In this document: positions 31,439 to 40,062 of the stretch, piece by piece | Position numbering within the stretch: position 1 is the first letter of the stretch | How the letters are laid out: each line of letters begins with the position of its first letter | From: UBA11710 sp049287025 | Lineage (GTDB): Bacteria > Patescibacteriota > Patescibacteriia > Magasanikbacterales > UBA922 | Length of the DNA stretch: 64,000 bases | Direction: 5' to 3' | NCBI GenBank assembly: GCA_049287025.1 | Contig: JBAQFA010000009.1 | Coordinates: forward strand, 84,562-148,561 | Translations under genes and position numbers: made by a program | Notes under the pieces: generated by a model | Told to the model about the DNA's origin: nothing | Databases searched by the model: none | What the model saw: only the letters and a program-made list of their open reading frames with translations

Positions 31439-32107
31439 ATGTCAGAAACAGAAAAATTAGCTGCTGACAAAAAAGTTGGCAAATGGTTCTTTTTAAAATT
31501 AGAAAAAAAATGGATCAATTGGGCTGTGCCACGTTTACCTAAATGGTTAGAAACACAGCATCTTACTCTTACAACGATATTGTGGTGTGCTTTAATAATT
31601 GGTTTTAGTTATTTGGCCCAATATAATCCCCATTGGATGTGGTTAGTTTCACTCTCAATTATTGGTCAATATATTACTGACGCTCTAGATGGTGCTTTGG
31701 GGAGATATCGTAATTCTGGCTTATTACGGTGGGGGCATTATATGGATCATTTTTTGGATTACATGTTTTTGTGCGCTGTCTTAATTGGTTATTCTTTTTT
31801 GTTTAATGACAAATTTAATTCTCTATTTTTTATCTTAGTAGTTTTTAGCGCTTATTTGGTAAATTCTTATTTGTATTTTTCGGCCACTAACAAATTTAAA
31901 ATTTCTTATTTAAGTATTGGTCCGACAGAAATTCGTTTGCTATTTGTAATAATAAATACTTTATTTATTATTTTCCACAAAACATATTTAGCACAATTTT
32001 TACCCTATGTTTTGGTATTTTCTTTCTTAGGTTTGTGCTGGGTAGTTTATGATGCGCAAAAAGAAATTTGGGAAATTGATCAGAGAAATAAATTAAAGCA
32101 AGAATAA
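31439..32107 (+). CDS. CDP-alcohol phosphatidyltransferase family protein
   Basis: 222 residues, about six membrane helices. The signature D-G-x2-A/G-R-x8-G-x3-D-x3-D is present as DALDGALGRYRNSGLLRWGHYMDHFLD (given in two parts: DALDGALGRYR and GHYMDHFLD). These enzymes swap the CMP of CDP-diacylglycerol or similar for an alcohol, as in phospholipid head-group synthesis; the acceptor alcohol is unknown. First of three co-directional genes with gaps of 4 and 5 bp. Confidence 0.82.
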   Translation: MSETEKLAADKKVGKWFFLKLEKKWINWAVPRLPKWLETQHLTLTTILWCALIIGFSYLAQYNPHWMWLVSLSIIGQYITDALDGALGRYRNSGLLRWGHYMDHFLDYMFLCAVLIGYSFLFNDKFNSLFFILVVFSAYLVNSYLYFSATNKFKISYLSIGPTEIRLLFVIINTLFIIFHKTYLAQFLPYVLVFSFLGLCWVVYDAQKEIWEIDQRNKLKQE

Positions 32108-32111
32108 TTTT

Positions 32112-32585
32112 ATGTCATTTGAATCAGAAAAATCTGACGTACGTCGGTCAAGAGAAAGTCGAGAATATGGGGCTGAACGAAAGGAAAGTAGAGAAGGTGA
32201 AGTGAATAAAGAATTGCAAGCGGCCGCAGCCATGGAGCGCGCGGATGTTATGATTCGTGAAGTAAAGAGTAGTAAAAAACAAATGCAAAATATTGTTCGC
32301 CATATGCAAGAAGTACAGACAGCGATTAGACAGCTTCGAGCCCAGCTTCAACTGGCACAGACTGATGATGATGTTTCGTCTCTAAAACAAGATAGGAAAA
32401 AGGTGGAAGAATTAAAAAAGAAAATTGGGGGTTATATAGAAGAATTAGAAAAGATGCGTGGTGATCTAATTCGAGAACAGATGGAAGAATTAAAAAATGG
32501 CATTGGAGTTGGAATGACGAGTGCACAGTTGCAGAAAAAAGCCGAGGAGATGGTGGAGGATTTGATTAATAGCGTAAAAGAATAA
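32112..32585 (+). CDS. Coiled-coil protein, unknown
   Basis: 157 residues, very charged, with a long predicted coiled coil (about 30-130). No signal peptide or membrane helix, so cytoplasmic. No family recognised. Lies tightly between the CDP-alcohol transferase and the OmpA-like gene, which suggests a shared envelope-related role. Confidence 0.6.
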   Translation: MSFESEKSDVRRSRESREYGAERKESREGEVNKELQAAAAMERADVMIREVKSSKKQMQNIVRHMQEVQTAIRQLRAQLQLAQTDDDVSSLKQDRKKVEELKKKIGGYIEELEKMRGDLIREQMEELKNGIGVGMTSAQLQKKAEEMVEDLINSVKE

Positions 32586-32590
32586 TTTCT

Positions 32591-34036
32591 ATGAAAGCAC
32601 CAAAACCAGAATTTGAAAGTCAATTACCACACGAAGGCAATCTAGATGGTTTATTAGACACATTGGAGAATAGGGGGATAGTTGACGAAGAGATTGCTTA
32701 TGATTTACAAGCGGGTCATGTCGACAAAGGTGTAGTACAAAGTTTTCTTGGTAGATTAAAAGATTTGGGAATTAAATTACCAAATCAATTTTTAACTTTA
32801 TTAAAAGAAAGACCCAGTTTTGCTGTTTTATTAACTGTATTAGAAATGTTGGCAGTGTCTCCAGCAATGGCTTTGGCTGAGGATGTTGAAGAAAAAAGTT
32901 TTTCTGAACCAGCTATATTTGTTAGTCCTGAAAAATTGAAAAATATTCAGCGTGATGCTCCAAGAGGGTATTTAAAATCAAATTTGGAAAAGCCACAAGA
33001 TTTGGCTAGTATTGGAAAAATGTTGGTTGAACCAGCGACAGTGATGATTTCTCTCCCGACTAATGATGGCATTACTAGAGAAATAGCCAAAGTAGTTTTG
33101 GGGAAAAAATATGAAGACGGTTCAGTTGAAACTACTATTGATTTTACTGTACCTTATCAATACGCTAGTGATTTTGCTTCTTCTGACCCAGTAGATAAAG
33201 AAAAAATGAAAGATGATTTACGGCAAACAGTCGTAGCTTTATTAGAAAAATTAACTCCAATGATTTTTGGTGGTTCTTTTTATGAAGAAGATTTTTCTGG
33301 TGTAGCCAAAACAGAATCACAAAAAGTAAATCTGAAAAGAATAGAAGTGACAGGGTTTGCTTCGCCTGAGGATCCTTTTCCATATGATTTTAGTCACAAA
33401 GACCCAAGAAATGAAAAGTTGGCAAAGATGAGAGCAGAAAATGCTGCTAATGCTTTGACAGAATTACTAAGAGATAAAGGTGTGGATGTGCAGGATATTA
33501 TTACTCATAAGGGCAATGGCGAAGTTCAATTTGATGACGATGAAAAAAATAAACTTCAAGAATTGAGTGAAAAAGTTAAAATAAAATTACCCAAAGGAAT
33601 AGATAATTTAGGTGATGCAAAATTAATTGAATTGGTGCACAAATATAATCGAGGGGAATTGAGTGATGAAGAAGCCAATGTTGAATTGGCAAAAATGTTA
33701 GGTTCAAAAAGAAAAGTAGAAATAAAAGTGACAATTGAAAATCATAGAGTAGAATTAATTTTACCAGTACCATATATACTGATTGCTATTGGTATTCTAA
33801 TGTCCATTCCATGGACTAGAAGGCAAAGAGAAGACAGGCGTGAAAGAAGATGGCGACGAGCACAAAGATATATGGATTTAGAAATGAGAAAACCTTTGCC
33901 ATACAATCCTCCGCCAGAACCGCTTGTGGGTTCTCATGATCGTTATATTCCGCCACCCCCAGCAGCAATAAATCCCAATTTACCACCTCCAGTTCGTGGT
34001 CAATCTGGCCGTAGGCCACACAATAATCATCCATAA
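32591..34036 (+). CDS. Membrane protein with OmpA-like domain and proline-rich tail
   Basis: 481 residues. A hydrophobic helix at about 76-95 (AVLLTVLEMLAVSPAMALA), a large extracytoplasmic part in which IEVTGFASPED ... NEKLAKMRAENAANALTELLRDKGVD resembles the OmpA/MotB peptidoglycan-binding fold, a second helix at about 394-410 and a basic then proline-rich cytoplasmic tail. OmpA-like assignment is by pattern and moderate. Last gene of its operon; terminator follows. Confidence 0.6.
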   Translation: MKAPKPEFESQLPHEGNLDGLLDTLENRGIVDEEIAYDLQAGHVDKGVVQSFLGRLKDLGIKLPNQFLTLLKERPSFAVLLTVLEMLAVSPAMALAEDVEEKSFSEPAIFVSPEKLKNIQRDAPRGYLKSNLEKPQDLASIGKMLVEPATVMISLPTNDGITREIAKVVLGKKYEDGSVETTIDFTVPYQYASDFASSDPVDKEKMKDDLRQTVVALLEKLTPMIFGGSFYEEDFSGVAKTESQKVNLKRIEVTGFASPEDPFPYDFSHKDPRNEKLAKMRAENAANALTELLRDKGVDVQDIITHKGNGEVQFDDDEKNKLQELSEKVKIKLPKGIDNLGDAKLIELVHKYNRGELSDEEANVELAKMLGSKRKVEIKVTIENHRVELILPVPYILIAIGILMSIPWTRRQREDRRERRWRRAQRYMDLEMRKPLPYNPPPEPLVGSHDRYIPPPPAAINPNLPPPVRGQSGRRPHNNHP

Positions 34037-34040
34037 TAAA

Positions 34041-34074
34041 TAAAATCTTCAACTAAGTGTTGAAGATTTTTTTA
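34041..34074 (+). terminator. Terminator after the OmpA-like gene
   Basis: AAAATCTTCAAC-TAAGT-GTTGAAGATTTT plus T-tract. Confidence 0.85.
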
Positions 34075-34108
34075 TGTTACGTGATACGTGTCTCGTGGTG
34101 TGTGTCAA

Positions 34109-35173
34109 TTAGTTTTCACTCAACTCACTATTATAATGATGTTCGTAAATACTCATAACGGCTAGAAATAGTGAAGCTAAGACTGGTCCAATAATAAAAC
34201 CAGAAATACCAAAGATTATAATTCCACCCAAAGTAGAAAATAGAGCCAGCATAGGATGCATCTGAGTATCCCGACCAACAAAAACTGGGCGAAGGAAATT
34301 GTCAATTAAACTAATTACGAGTGAACCAAAAAGTAAAATTACTATACCTTGCCAAATATTACCCATAGCCAGCATGATGATACCGGCTGGAAACCAAATC
34401 AATGAAGATCCCACAGCCGGGATCACAGACAAAGCAATCATAATTGCACACCAGACCAGGGCACCTTCTACTCCTGTGACCCAAAATAATATACCACCCA
34501 AAGCTCCTTGGATACCACCGACTAACAAAGTACTTTTTAAAGTGGCTCTAGTGGTAGAAGAAAATTTTTCGTATAGCATGGTTTCATACTTGTCACCCAG
34601 AGGAGATAAATGCATCAAACCTTTTAACATCCTTGGTCCATCTTTTAAAAAGAAAAATAAAGCATAGAGCATTAAGAAAAATCTTAATAAAAACCAAAGT
34701 GAATTCTGAGTAACGCTTTTTATATTATCAAATAAAAATATACTAATTGTTTTTGTAAAATTAGTGGCATATTGTGCCCAACTATTTTGGATAGTTTTTA
34801 TATAAGGAGCTAATAATTGATTGTGACTTAACCAATTACTGACATTGTCTACAGTGTTTGTTATTCCAGTATTTGTGACTTTTTGATATAGGTTGATTGA
34901 TTCATTGACTAATAATGTAGACAAACCAGCTAAAGGTAAAAATATTATGGCCACGACTAAGACAATAGTAATTATTGAACTTAGGGTAGCTGATCTAAAA
35001 AATTTTAGTAGTTTTTTGTAAGTTGGATAAGCTAAGACTGCTATTACGGCTGCCCAAAAGATTGGATAAATAAATGGGCTAATAACGTATAGTAGGGCAA
35101 TCCCTAAAATTACAATTAAGCTAAAAAAGAAAACTGTTCTTATTCTAGCAAAGTTGGCTGATGTTTTTGGCAT
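34109..35173 (-). CDS. AI-2E family transporter (YdiK/PerM-like)
   Basis: 354 residues, about eight membrane helices in two groups with a central amphipathic region. The PAVGSSLIWFPAGIIML and DNFLRPVFVGRDTQMHPMLALFSTLGGI stretches are diagnostic of the AI-2E transporter family, whose members export small molecules or exchange ions. Despite the family name, a role in AI-2 export is not implied. Monocistronic. Confidence 0.88.
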   Translation of the reverse strand: MPKTSANFARIRTVFFFSLIVILGIALLYVISPFIYPIFWAAVIAVLAYPTYKKLLKFFRSATLSSIITIVLVVAIIFLPLAGLSTLLVNESINLYQKVTNTGITNTVDNVSNWLSHNQLLAPYIKTIQNSWAQYATNFTKTISIFLFDNIKSVTQNSLWFLLRFFLMLYALFFFLKDGPRMLKGLMHLSPLGDKYETMLYEKFSSTTRATLKSTLLVGGIQGALGGILFWVTGVEGALVWCAIMIALSVIPAVGSSLIWFPAGIIMLAMGNIWQGIVILLFGSLVISLIDNFLRPVFVGRDTQMHPMLALFSTLGGIIIFGISGFIIGPVLASLFLAVMSIYEHHYNSELSEN

Positions 35174-35282
35174 AGAGTTAAATATTGAATTATTGAAGTG
35201 TCTGTATTATAGCAGAATTTATGAGGAAATGCCATTAGAACATATAATACACACATATTATTAACTTGCTATTAACTCGCTA

Positions 35283-35311
35283 TTGACAAAGTTGGCTAAA
35301 TTCGGTATTAT
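35283..35311 (+). promoter_or_regulatory. Promoter of rpsB-tsf
   Basis: TTGACA (35283-35288), 17 bp, TATTAT (35306-35311), leader about 85 nt. Confidence 0.8.
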
Positions 35312-35402
35312 TATGGCACTTTATTAATCCCTCACCTTTTGCATTTTTTCCTCTCTACAATCACTTGTTAGAGTCGCAATTGGGAGGACAAAGGAAAAAA
35401 CT

Positions 35403-36119
35403 ATGAAAATTCCTAGTATCATGGAAATGTTGAAGGCCGGTGTTCACTTTGGCCATCAGATTTCCCGCTGGCACCCAAAGATGAAGCAGTACATTTTTGG
35501 TCAAAGAAATGGCATTCATGTCATTGATTTGGAAAAAACCCAAGAAATATTGAAGACTACTTTGGAGTCAGTAAAAAATCTTGCTAAAGATGGCAAGGTT
35601 ATTTTGTTTGTGACTACTAAGCCACAAGCCAGAGAAATAATTAAATCTGCGGCTTTGAGCTGTGAGATGCCATTTTTGGTAGATCGTTGGATTGGTGGTT
35701 TATTGACCAACTTTGTAGAAATCAAACGTTTGATCAAAAAATATAATCGTCTTAAAGAAGAACAGGCGACTGGTGAATTGGAAAAATATACCAAAAAAGA
35801 ACAATTGGATATTGCCAGAGAGTTGGAAAAAATGGATAAATCTTTGGCTGGTTTGGCCAAATTAGAAAAGAAGCCAGATGTTTTGTTTATTCCTGCTTTG
35901 CAAAAAGAAAAAACTGCCATGCTTGAAGCAAAGAGAATGGGAATTGAAATAATCGGCGTTTGTGATACCAATGCCAATCCAGACAATGCTGACTATATTA
36001 TTCCTGCCAATGATGATGCGGTTAATTCTATAACTATGATTACTAATTTGGTAGCTGAAGCAGTCAAAGAAGGTTTGGCAGAAAAAGCTAAAATTGCTGG
36101 ACAAGAAGTTACAAAATAA
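35403..36119 (+). CDS. rpsB: Small ribosomal subunit protein uS2
   Basis: 238 residues. MLKAGVHFGHQ ... WHPKMKQYIFGQRNGIHVIDLEKT at the start, FVTTKPQAREII, DRWIGGLLTNF and PDVLFIPALQKEK ... GVCDTNANPDNADYIIPANDDA are textbook uS2. Purine-rich stretch GGAGGACAAAGG lies upstream. Followed after 37 bp by tsf, the usual rpsB-tsf operon. Confidence 0.97.
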   Translation: MKIPSIMEMLKAGVHFGHQISRWHPKMKQYIFGQRNGIHVIDLEKTQEILKTTLESVKNLAKDGKVILFVTTKPQAREIIKSAALSCEMPFLVDRWIGGLLTNFVEIKRLIKKYNRLKEEQATGELEKYTKKEQLDIARELEKMDKSLAGLAKLEKKPDVLFIPALQKEKTAMLEAKRMGIEIIGVCDTNANPDNADYIIPANDDAVNSITMITNLVAEAVKEGLAEKAKIAGQEVTK

Positions 36120-36156
36120 TAAAAATAGTTAATAATATACTTTCTAAAACAAAAAT

Positions 36157-36804
36157 ATGGAAATAAATGCTAAAATGATTGCTGAGCTCCGAGCCCAAAC
36201 AGGAGCAGGGATGCTTGATTGTAAAAATGCTTTAGTTGAGGCTGACGGTAATAGCGAAAAAGCGGGAGAAATTTTACGAACCAAAGGGATTGCTAAAGCA
36301 GCTAAACGTGCTGGCAAGATTGCGGCTGAAGGTTTGGTTTACTCATATATTCATGGTGAAGGTAAAATCGGTGTGCTTTTGGAATTAAATTGCGAAACTG
36401 ACTTTGTGGCCAAGACTGATGGTTTCAAAGCTTTGGCTCATGATATTGCTATGCATATTGCTGCAGCCAATCCAAAATATTTATCTCGAGAAGAAGTCAA
36501 AGCAGAAGACATGGAAAAAGAGAAAAATATTTATCGTGAACAATTGAAAAATGAAGGTAAGCCAGTGGAAATGATTGAAAAAATTCTTGAAGGCAAGATG
36601 GGGCGTTATTATAGTGAAGTGTGTCTTCTGGAACAGCCTTTTATCAAAGATGAAGACAAAACTATTGAACAACTGCTTACTCAAAAGACTGGTGAAATGG
36701 GAGAAAAGACTACTTTACGTCGGTTTACTCGTTATGAATTAGGAGAGGGAATTGAAAAGAAAGTGTCTGATTTTGCTGCTGAAGTGGCAGAACAATTGGC
36801 ATAA
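36157..36804 (+). CDS. tsf: Elongation factor Ts
   Basis: 215 residues, short EF-Ts form. N-terminal UBA-like part (IAELRAQTGAGMLDCKNALVEA), then KRAGKIAAEGLVYSYIH and ELNCETDFVAKTDGFK. It recycles EF-Tu by releasing GDP. Shares the rpsB promoter; terminator at 36817-36862. Confidence 0.97.
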   Translation: MEINAKMIAELRAQTGAGMLDCKNALVEADGNSEKAGEILRTKGIAKAAKRAGKIAAEGLVYSYIHGEGKIGVLLELNCETDFVAKTDGFKALAHDIAMHIAAANPKYLSREEVKAEDMEKEKNIYREQLKNEGKPVEMIEKILEGKMGRYYSEVCLLEQPFIKDEDKTIEQLLTQKTGEMGEKTTLRRFTRYELGEGIEKKVSDFAAEVAEQLA

Positions 36805-36816
36805 TATCATAAAAAC

Positions 36817-36862
36817 ATTAAACATAAAAACAACTGTCTTTGTGGATGGTTGTTTTGTTTTT
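36817..36862 (+). terminator. Terminator after tsf
   Basis: AAAACAAC ... GTTGTTTT stem and T-tract. Confidence 0.7.
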
Positions 36863-36878
36863 TTGGTGGTATTTAGTC

Positions 36879-36907
36879 TTGAAAGTATAAGTGTTTTCTG
36901 CTATAAT
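36879..36907 (+). promoter_or_regulatory. Promoter of the pseudouridine synthase gene
   Basis: TTGAAA (36879-36884), 17 bp, TATAAT (36902-36907) with TGC before it. Start site about 36914, so the message is almost leaderless and the upstream GTG at 36891 is excluded. Confidence 0.75.
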
Positions 36908-36917
36908 TAAATTCACT

Positions 36918-37667
36918 ATGAAAGATATTCGTTTACAAAAATATATAGCTGATCAAGGAATTTGCTCCAGACGCAAGGCTGAAGTTTTGATTGCTGAAGG
37001 AAAAGTAAAAGTAAATGGTGAAATAGTAAAAGAAATGGGAATTAAGATAGATGATGAAAAAGATAAAGTTGAGGTTGAAACTTCTAGTGGCGAAAATATA
37101 GAGAAAAAAAAATCTTCTCAAGACAAGATTTATATTGCCATGAATAAACCGGTAGATTATATTTGCAGTGCTGATAATGAACAAGGTCAGACGGTGTTAG
37201 ATTTATTGACGCCAGTCAATTTTTGGAAAAATGATAAACAAGAAATTCAGACACGGGTATACCCAGTGGGTCGGCTAGACAAAGATTCTGAAGGTTTAAT
37301 TTTATTAACTAATGATGGCGAATTGACTAATAAATTGACTCACCCTAAGTTTGAACATGAAAAAGAATATGAAGTAATGATTGATAAACCTTTATCACGG
37401 GATGCAAAAAAAGTTTTAGCTGGTGGAATGGATATTGACGATGGGGAATGGGTAAAAGGAATTAAAATTATAAAGGAATTAAATTTGGGTAGGCGGGTCG
37501 TAGTGACAGTAATTTTGGAAGAAGGAAAAAATCGACAAATTAGAAAAATGTTTGGTAATCTTGGTTATCATATTATTAGTCTAAAAAGAATGAGAATTGG
37601 GAGATTATCACTGGGGACTTTACCAGTAGGTAGATGGCGATTTGTAAGAAAAGAATCCATTGTTTAG
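36918..37667 (+). CDS. 23S rRNA pseudouridine synthase, RsuA/RluB family
   Basis: 249 residues from the ATG at 36918. S4 RNA-binding domain (IRLQKYIADQGICSRRKAEVLI), then the synthase domain with the catalytic Asp in PVGRLDKDSEGLILLTNDGEL and the K-E-Y-E-V and GKNRQIRKMFGNLG motifs. Converts uridine to pseudouridine, most likely in 23S rRNA; exact site not predictable. Monocistronic. Confidence 0.92.
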   Translation: MKDIRLQKYIADQGICSRRKAEVLIAEGKVKVNGEIVKEMGIKIDDEKDKVEVETSSGENIEKKKSSQDKIYIAMNKPVDYICSADNEQGQTVLDLLTPVNFWKNDKQEIQTRVYPVGRLDKDSEGLILLTNDGELTNKLTHPKFEHEKEYEVMIDKPLSRDAKKVLAGGMDIDDGEWVKGIKIIKELNLGRRVVVTVILEEGKNRQIRKMFGNLGYHIISLKRMRIGRLSLGTLPVGRWRFVRKESIV

Positions 37668-37684
37668 CTGTCTACAAAAGACTG

Positions 37685-37711
37685 TTGACAAATCTTAAAA
37701 TATGGTATACT
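37685..37711 (+). promoter_or_regulatory. Promoter of the DsbA-like gene
   Basis: Extended -10 TGGTATACT (37703-37711) with TTGACA at 37685-37690; spacer only 15 bp. The start site falls after 37716, favouring the ATG at 37740. Confidence 0.6.
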
Positions 37712-37739
37712 ATTTGTGTTTAGTATTATACTTTTAATT

Positions 37740-38519
37740 ATGGAACCAATAAATTCTTCAGACTATATTCAATTAAAAAAACCATGGTATAAAACAGTTG
37801 GAGGAATATTTTTTTTGGTTATTATTGGTCTGATTGTGGTGGGGGTTGTTGGTTTTATGGCACTTTTTAGTTACTATAGTGTGCAGATTAAATATGGTGG
37901 TTTGGAAACTAAAGATAAATTGGATAAACAGTTTGGCTATAATTTTACAGTGGATACTTCTCGTGCTAATGGGGCGCAAGGTAAAAATATAGTGACAGAT
38001 TATGCAAAGTATACACGAGAGCATGATCCAGTATTTGGTAGTAATGAAGCTAAGGTGACAGTTCTAGCTTTTATAGATTTTGAATGTCAATATAGTCGGC
38101 AAGCTTACTTTGATTTTAAAAAGATGATGAATAAATATGAACCTGTAATTAAAGTAATACATAAGGATTTTCCTCTTATAACTTTGAATCCAAATGCTTT
38201 ATTAGCGGCTGAGGCAGGCAGATGTGCACATGGGCAAGGAGTTTTTTGGCCGTATCATGATTTGGTTTTTCAATCAACTGAATTAAATAAAAATGTATTT
38301 TTATCTTTAGCCAAAAATTTGCAATTAGACGAAAGTATTTTTTCCACTTGTTTAGATTCGGGAAAATATATAATTAATATTGACGAAGATATCTCTGATG
38401 CTACTATTTTGGGGGTGAGAGGCACTCCAACTTATTTTGTAAATGGGGTTAGATTTGAGGGGGTTTTGAGTTTAGAAGATTGGGATAAAATAATTTTATC
38501 TTTTTTAAATAATAAATAG
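37740..38519 (+). CDS. DsbA-like thioredoxin-fold protein with CxxS site
   Basis: 259 residues from the ATG at 37740. One N-terminal membrane helix (about 21-45), then a DsbA-like thioredoxin fold outside the membrane. The active site, usually CxxC, reads C116-Q-Y-S119 in DFECQYSRQAY; the cis-proline loop GTPTYFVNG is kept. A single Cys would favour isomerase, reductase or mixed-disulfide roles over full oxidation. Six base pairs ahead of the next gene, a Cys-rich secreted protein that may be its substrate. Confidence 0.8.
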   Translation: MEPINSSDYIQLKKPWYKTVGGIFFLVIIGLIVVGVVGFMALFSYYSVQIKYGGLETKDKLDKQFGYNFTVDTSRANGAQGKNIVTDYAKYTREHDPVFGSNEAKVTVLAFIDFECQYSRQAYFDFKKMMNKYEPVIKVIHKDFPLITLNPNALLAAEAGRCAHGQGVFWPYHDLVFQSTELNKNVFLSLAKNLQLDESIFSTCLDSGKYIINIDEDISDATILGVRGTPTYFVNGVRFEGVLSLEDWDKIILSFLNNK

Positions 38520-38525
38520 TTTTTT

Positions 38526-40055
38526 ATGCGTCCTATTTTGAATAAAATACTTCTATTTAGTTTCTTATTGTCTTTATTGTTTGTTAAACCAGTGTTTGCC
38601 CAGCTTGATCAAAGATGTTGGACTGAAAAGGAATGTACAGGTAGAAGGGCTGAAATGGAAATTAGTGCAACTGCCAAAGAAATAAAAGAAGGTTTTATTG
38701 CTAATACGGAAACAATTGAAGCTTGTGGTGATGAAGACCTGCAAGGTAACAAGTTGGGGTTTTGTCTGCCAGCTGGTCAAGCTCATACAGCTATATCTTT
38801 TAATAATCAAAATACTTTTACTAATATTGGTGATTTTATACAAAAGATGTATGTTTATATAATTTATATTGCCAGTGGTTTGGCGGTAGTAATTTTAATT
38901 GTATCTGGGTTTACTTGGATGGCTTCTGGTGGAAATCAGGAAAAAATAGGTAGTAGTCAAAAGAGAATTGCTGGAGCTTTGATGGGTCTTTTTTTGGCTA
39001 TTATGGCTTATTCTATTTTGGATTACATAAATCCCTATTTATTAAATTTACGTTTACCCCAGACTTGGTTGATAAATGGTTCTGGTTTGGCTCCAACTTT
39101 TTGTGATCAATTAGAACCAAGTGCAGAAGTGGCACTTTATAAAAATAAACCAATTATTAATCCAAGCATGACCGAGTCAGAAAAATTGGCAGCAAGTAAA
39201 AAACAGATTTCTGAATTTAATAAATTGACTGGTGGTGACTATACTGTAAAATCTGAAACACCAACTTTGTGTGGTCAAGAATATTTTGTAAAAGATACTC
39301 CAGCCTTGGCTTGTAAAGGTACTGTTTGTGCAAAAAAAGGTGAGATGTGTCTACCATTTAGTGTAGACGGTGAAGGAAATAAATCTGATGTAGGAGTGTG
39401 TCGCAAGGCTGATCTGGTTTTGCATTATAAAATATCATCTTTTTTACAGAGTATTTTAGAAAATATGAGTTTTGCTGGTTTAGTAACACTTAAAGCAGAA
39501 ACAGATTGGCTGGATGATGATATTTTTGAAATTTATGGAATTTGTCAGCAAGAGAAAGGTACTGATTATAAAATTAGTACTTACACAGTATTGAACTGGG
39601 ATGACAATACAAAATGTTACAAAATTCCAAAGGAAAATGACCTGAGTGAATATTTGTGTGTTTTAACCGGGTTTGATACTATTTTAAATAGTAGTCATTT
39701 TCAAGATACCGAAGAAAAAAAGAGTGGTTGGTGGGCCTGTCAGGAAGGTTATAAGAGAGTAGGACTTTTATTAAAAAATGAATTAGGTGAAGACTGGGCA
39801 TGGACTGATATTAATTTTGTTGTGGGTATGTTGGATGGTTCACAATATGCAGCTGTAGGTCCATTTGGTCAAGGTGTGGATTATAATAATTTTATTCCGT
39901 TCGAAGAATTATCAAAAGGAGTTTATCTAGATGTAATTTTGTCTGATAAAACTTTGTTAAATGTTTCTAATTATAAAAGCACTAGTCCTGGCAACTATAG
40001 TTTTTCAGAAGATCAAAAAGCAGATTTTATGAATTCAGTTGATCCTATTATATAA
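38526..40055 (+). CDS. Secreted Cys-rich protein with a VirB2/TrbC-like two-helix region
   Basis: 509 residues. Signal peptide 1-25 (VFA-QL). Residues about 100-165 hold two membrane helices separated by SGGNQEKIGSSQKR, the layout of VirB2/TrbC-type pilin-like proteins common in CPR genomes. The long C-terminal region has many cysteines (CGQEYF, CKGTVCAKKGEMC, CRKAD) and no known domain. Co-transcribed with the DsbA-like gene (6-bp gap), consistent with disulfide-bond formation outside the membrane. Function unknown. Confidence 0.6.
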   Translation: MRPILNKILLFSFLLSLLFVKPVFAQLDQRCWTEKECTGRRAEMEISATAKEIKEGFIANTETIEACGDEDLQGNKLGFCLPAGQAHTAISFNNQNTFTNIGDFIQKMYVYIIYIASGLAVVILIVSGFTWMASGGNQEKIGSSQKRIAGALMGLFLAIMAYSILDYINPYLLNLRLPQTWLINGSGLAPTFCDQLEPSAEVALYKNKPIINPSMTESEKLAASKKQISEFNKLTGGDYTVKSETPTLCGQEYFVKDTPALACKGTVCAKKGEMCLPFSVDGEGNKSDVGVCRKADLVLHYKISSFLQSILENMSFAGLVTLKAETDWLDDDIFEIYGICQQEKGTDYKISTYTVLNWDDNTKCYKIPKENDLSEYLCVLTGFDTILNSSHFQDTEEKKSGWWACQEGYKRVGLLLKNELGEDWAWTDINFVVGMLDGSQYAAVGPFGQGVDYNNFIPFEELSKGVYLDVILSDKTLLNVSNYKSTSPGNYSFSEDQKADFMNSVDPII

Positions 40056-40062
40056 AATTTTT

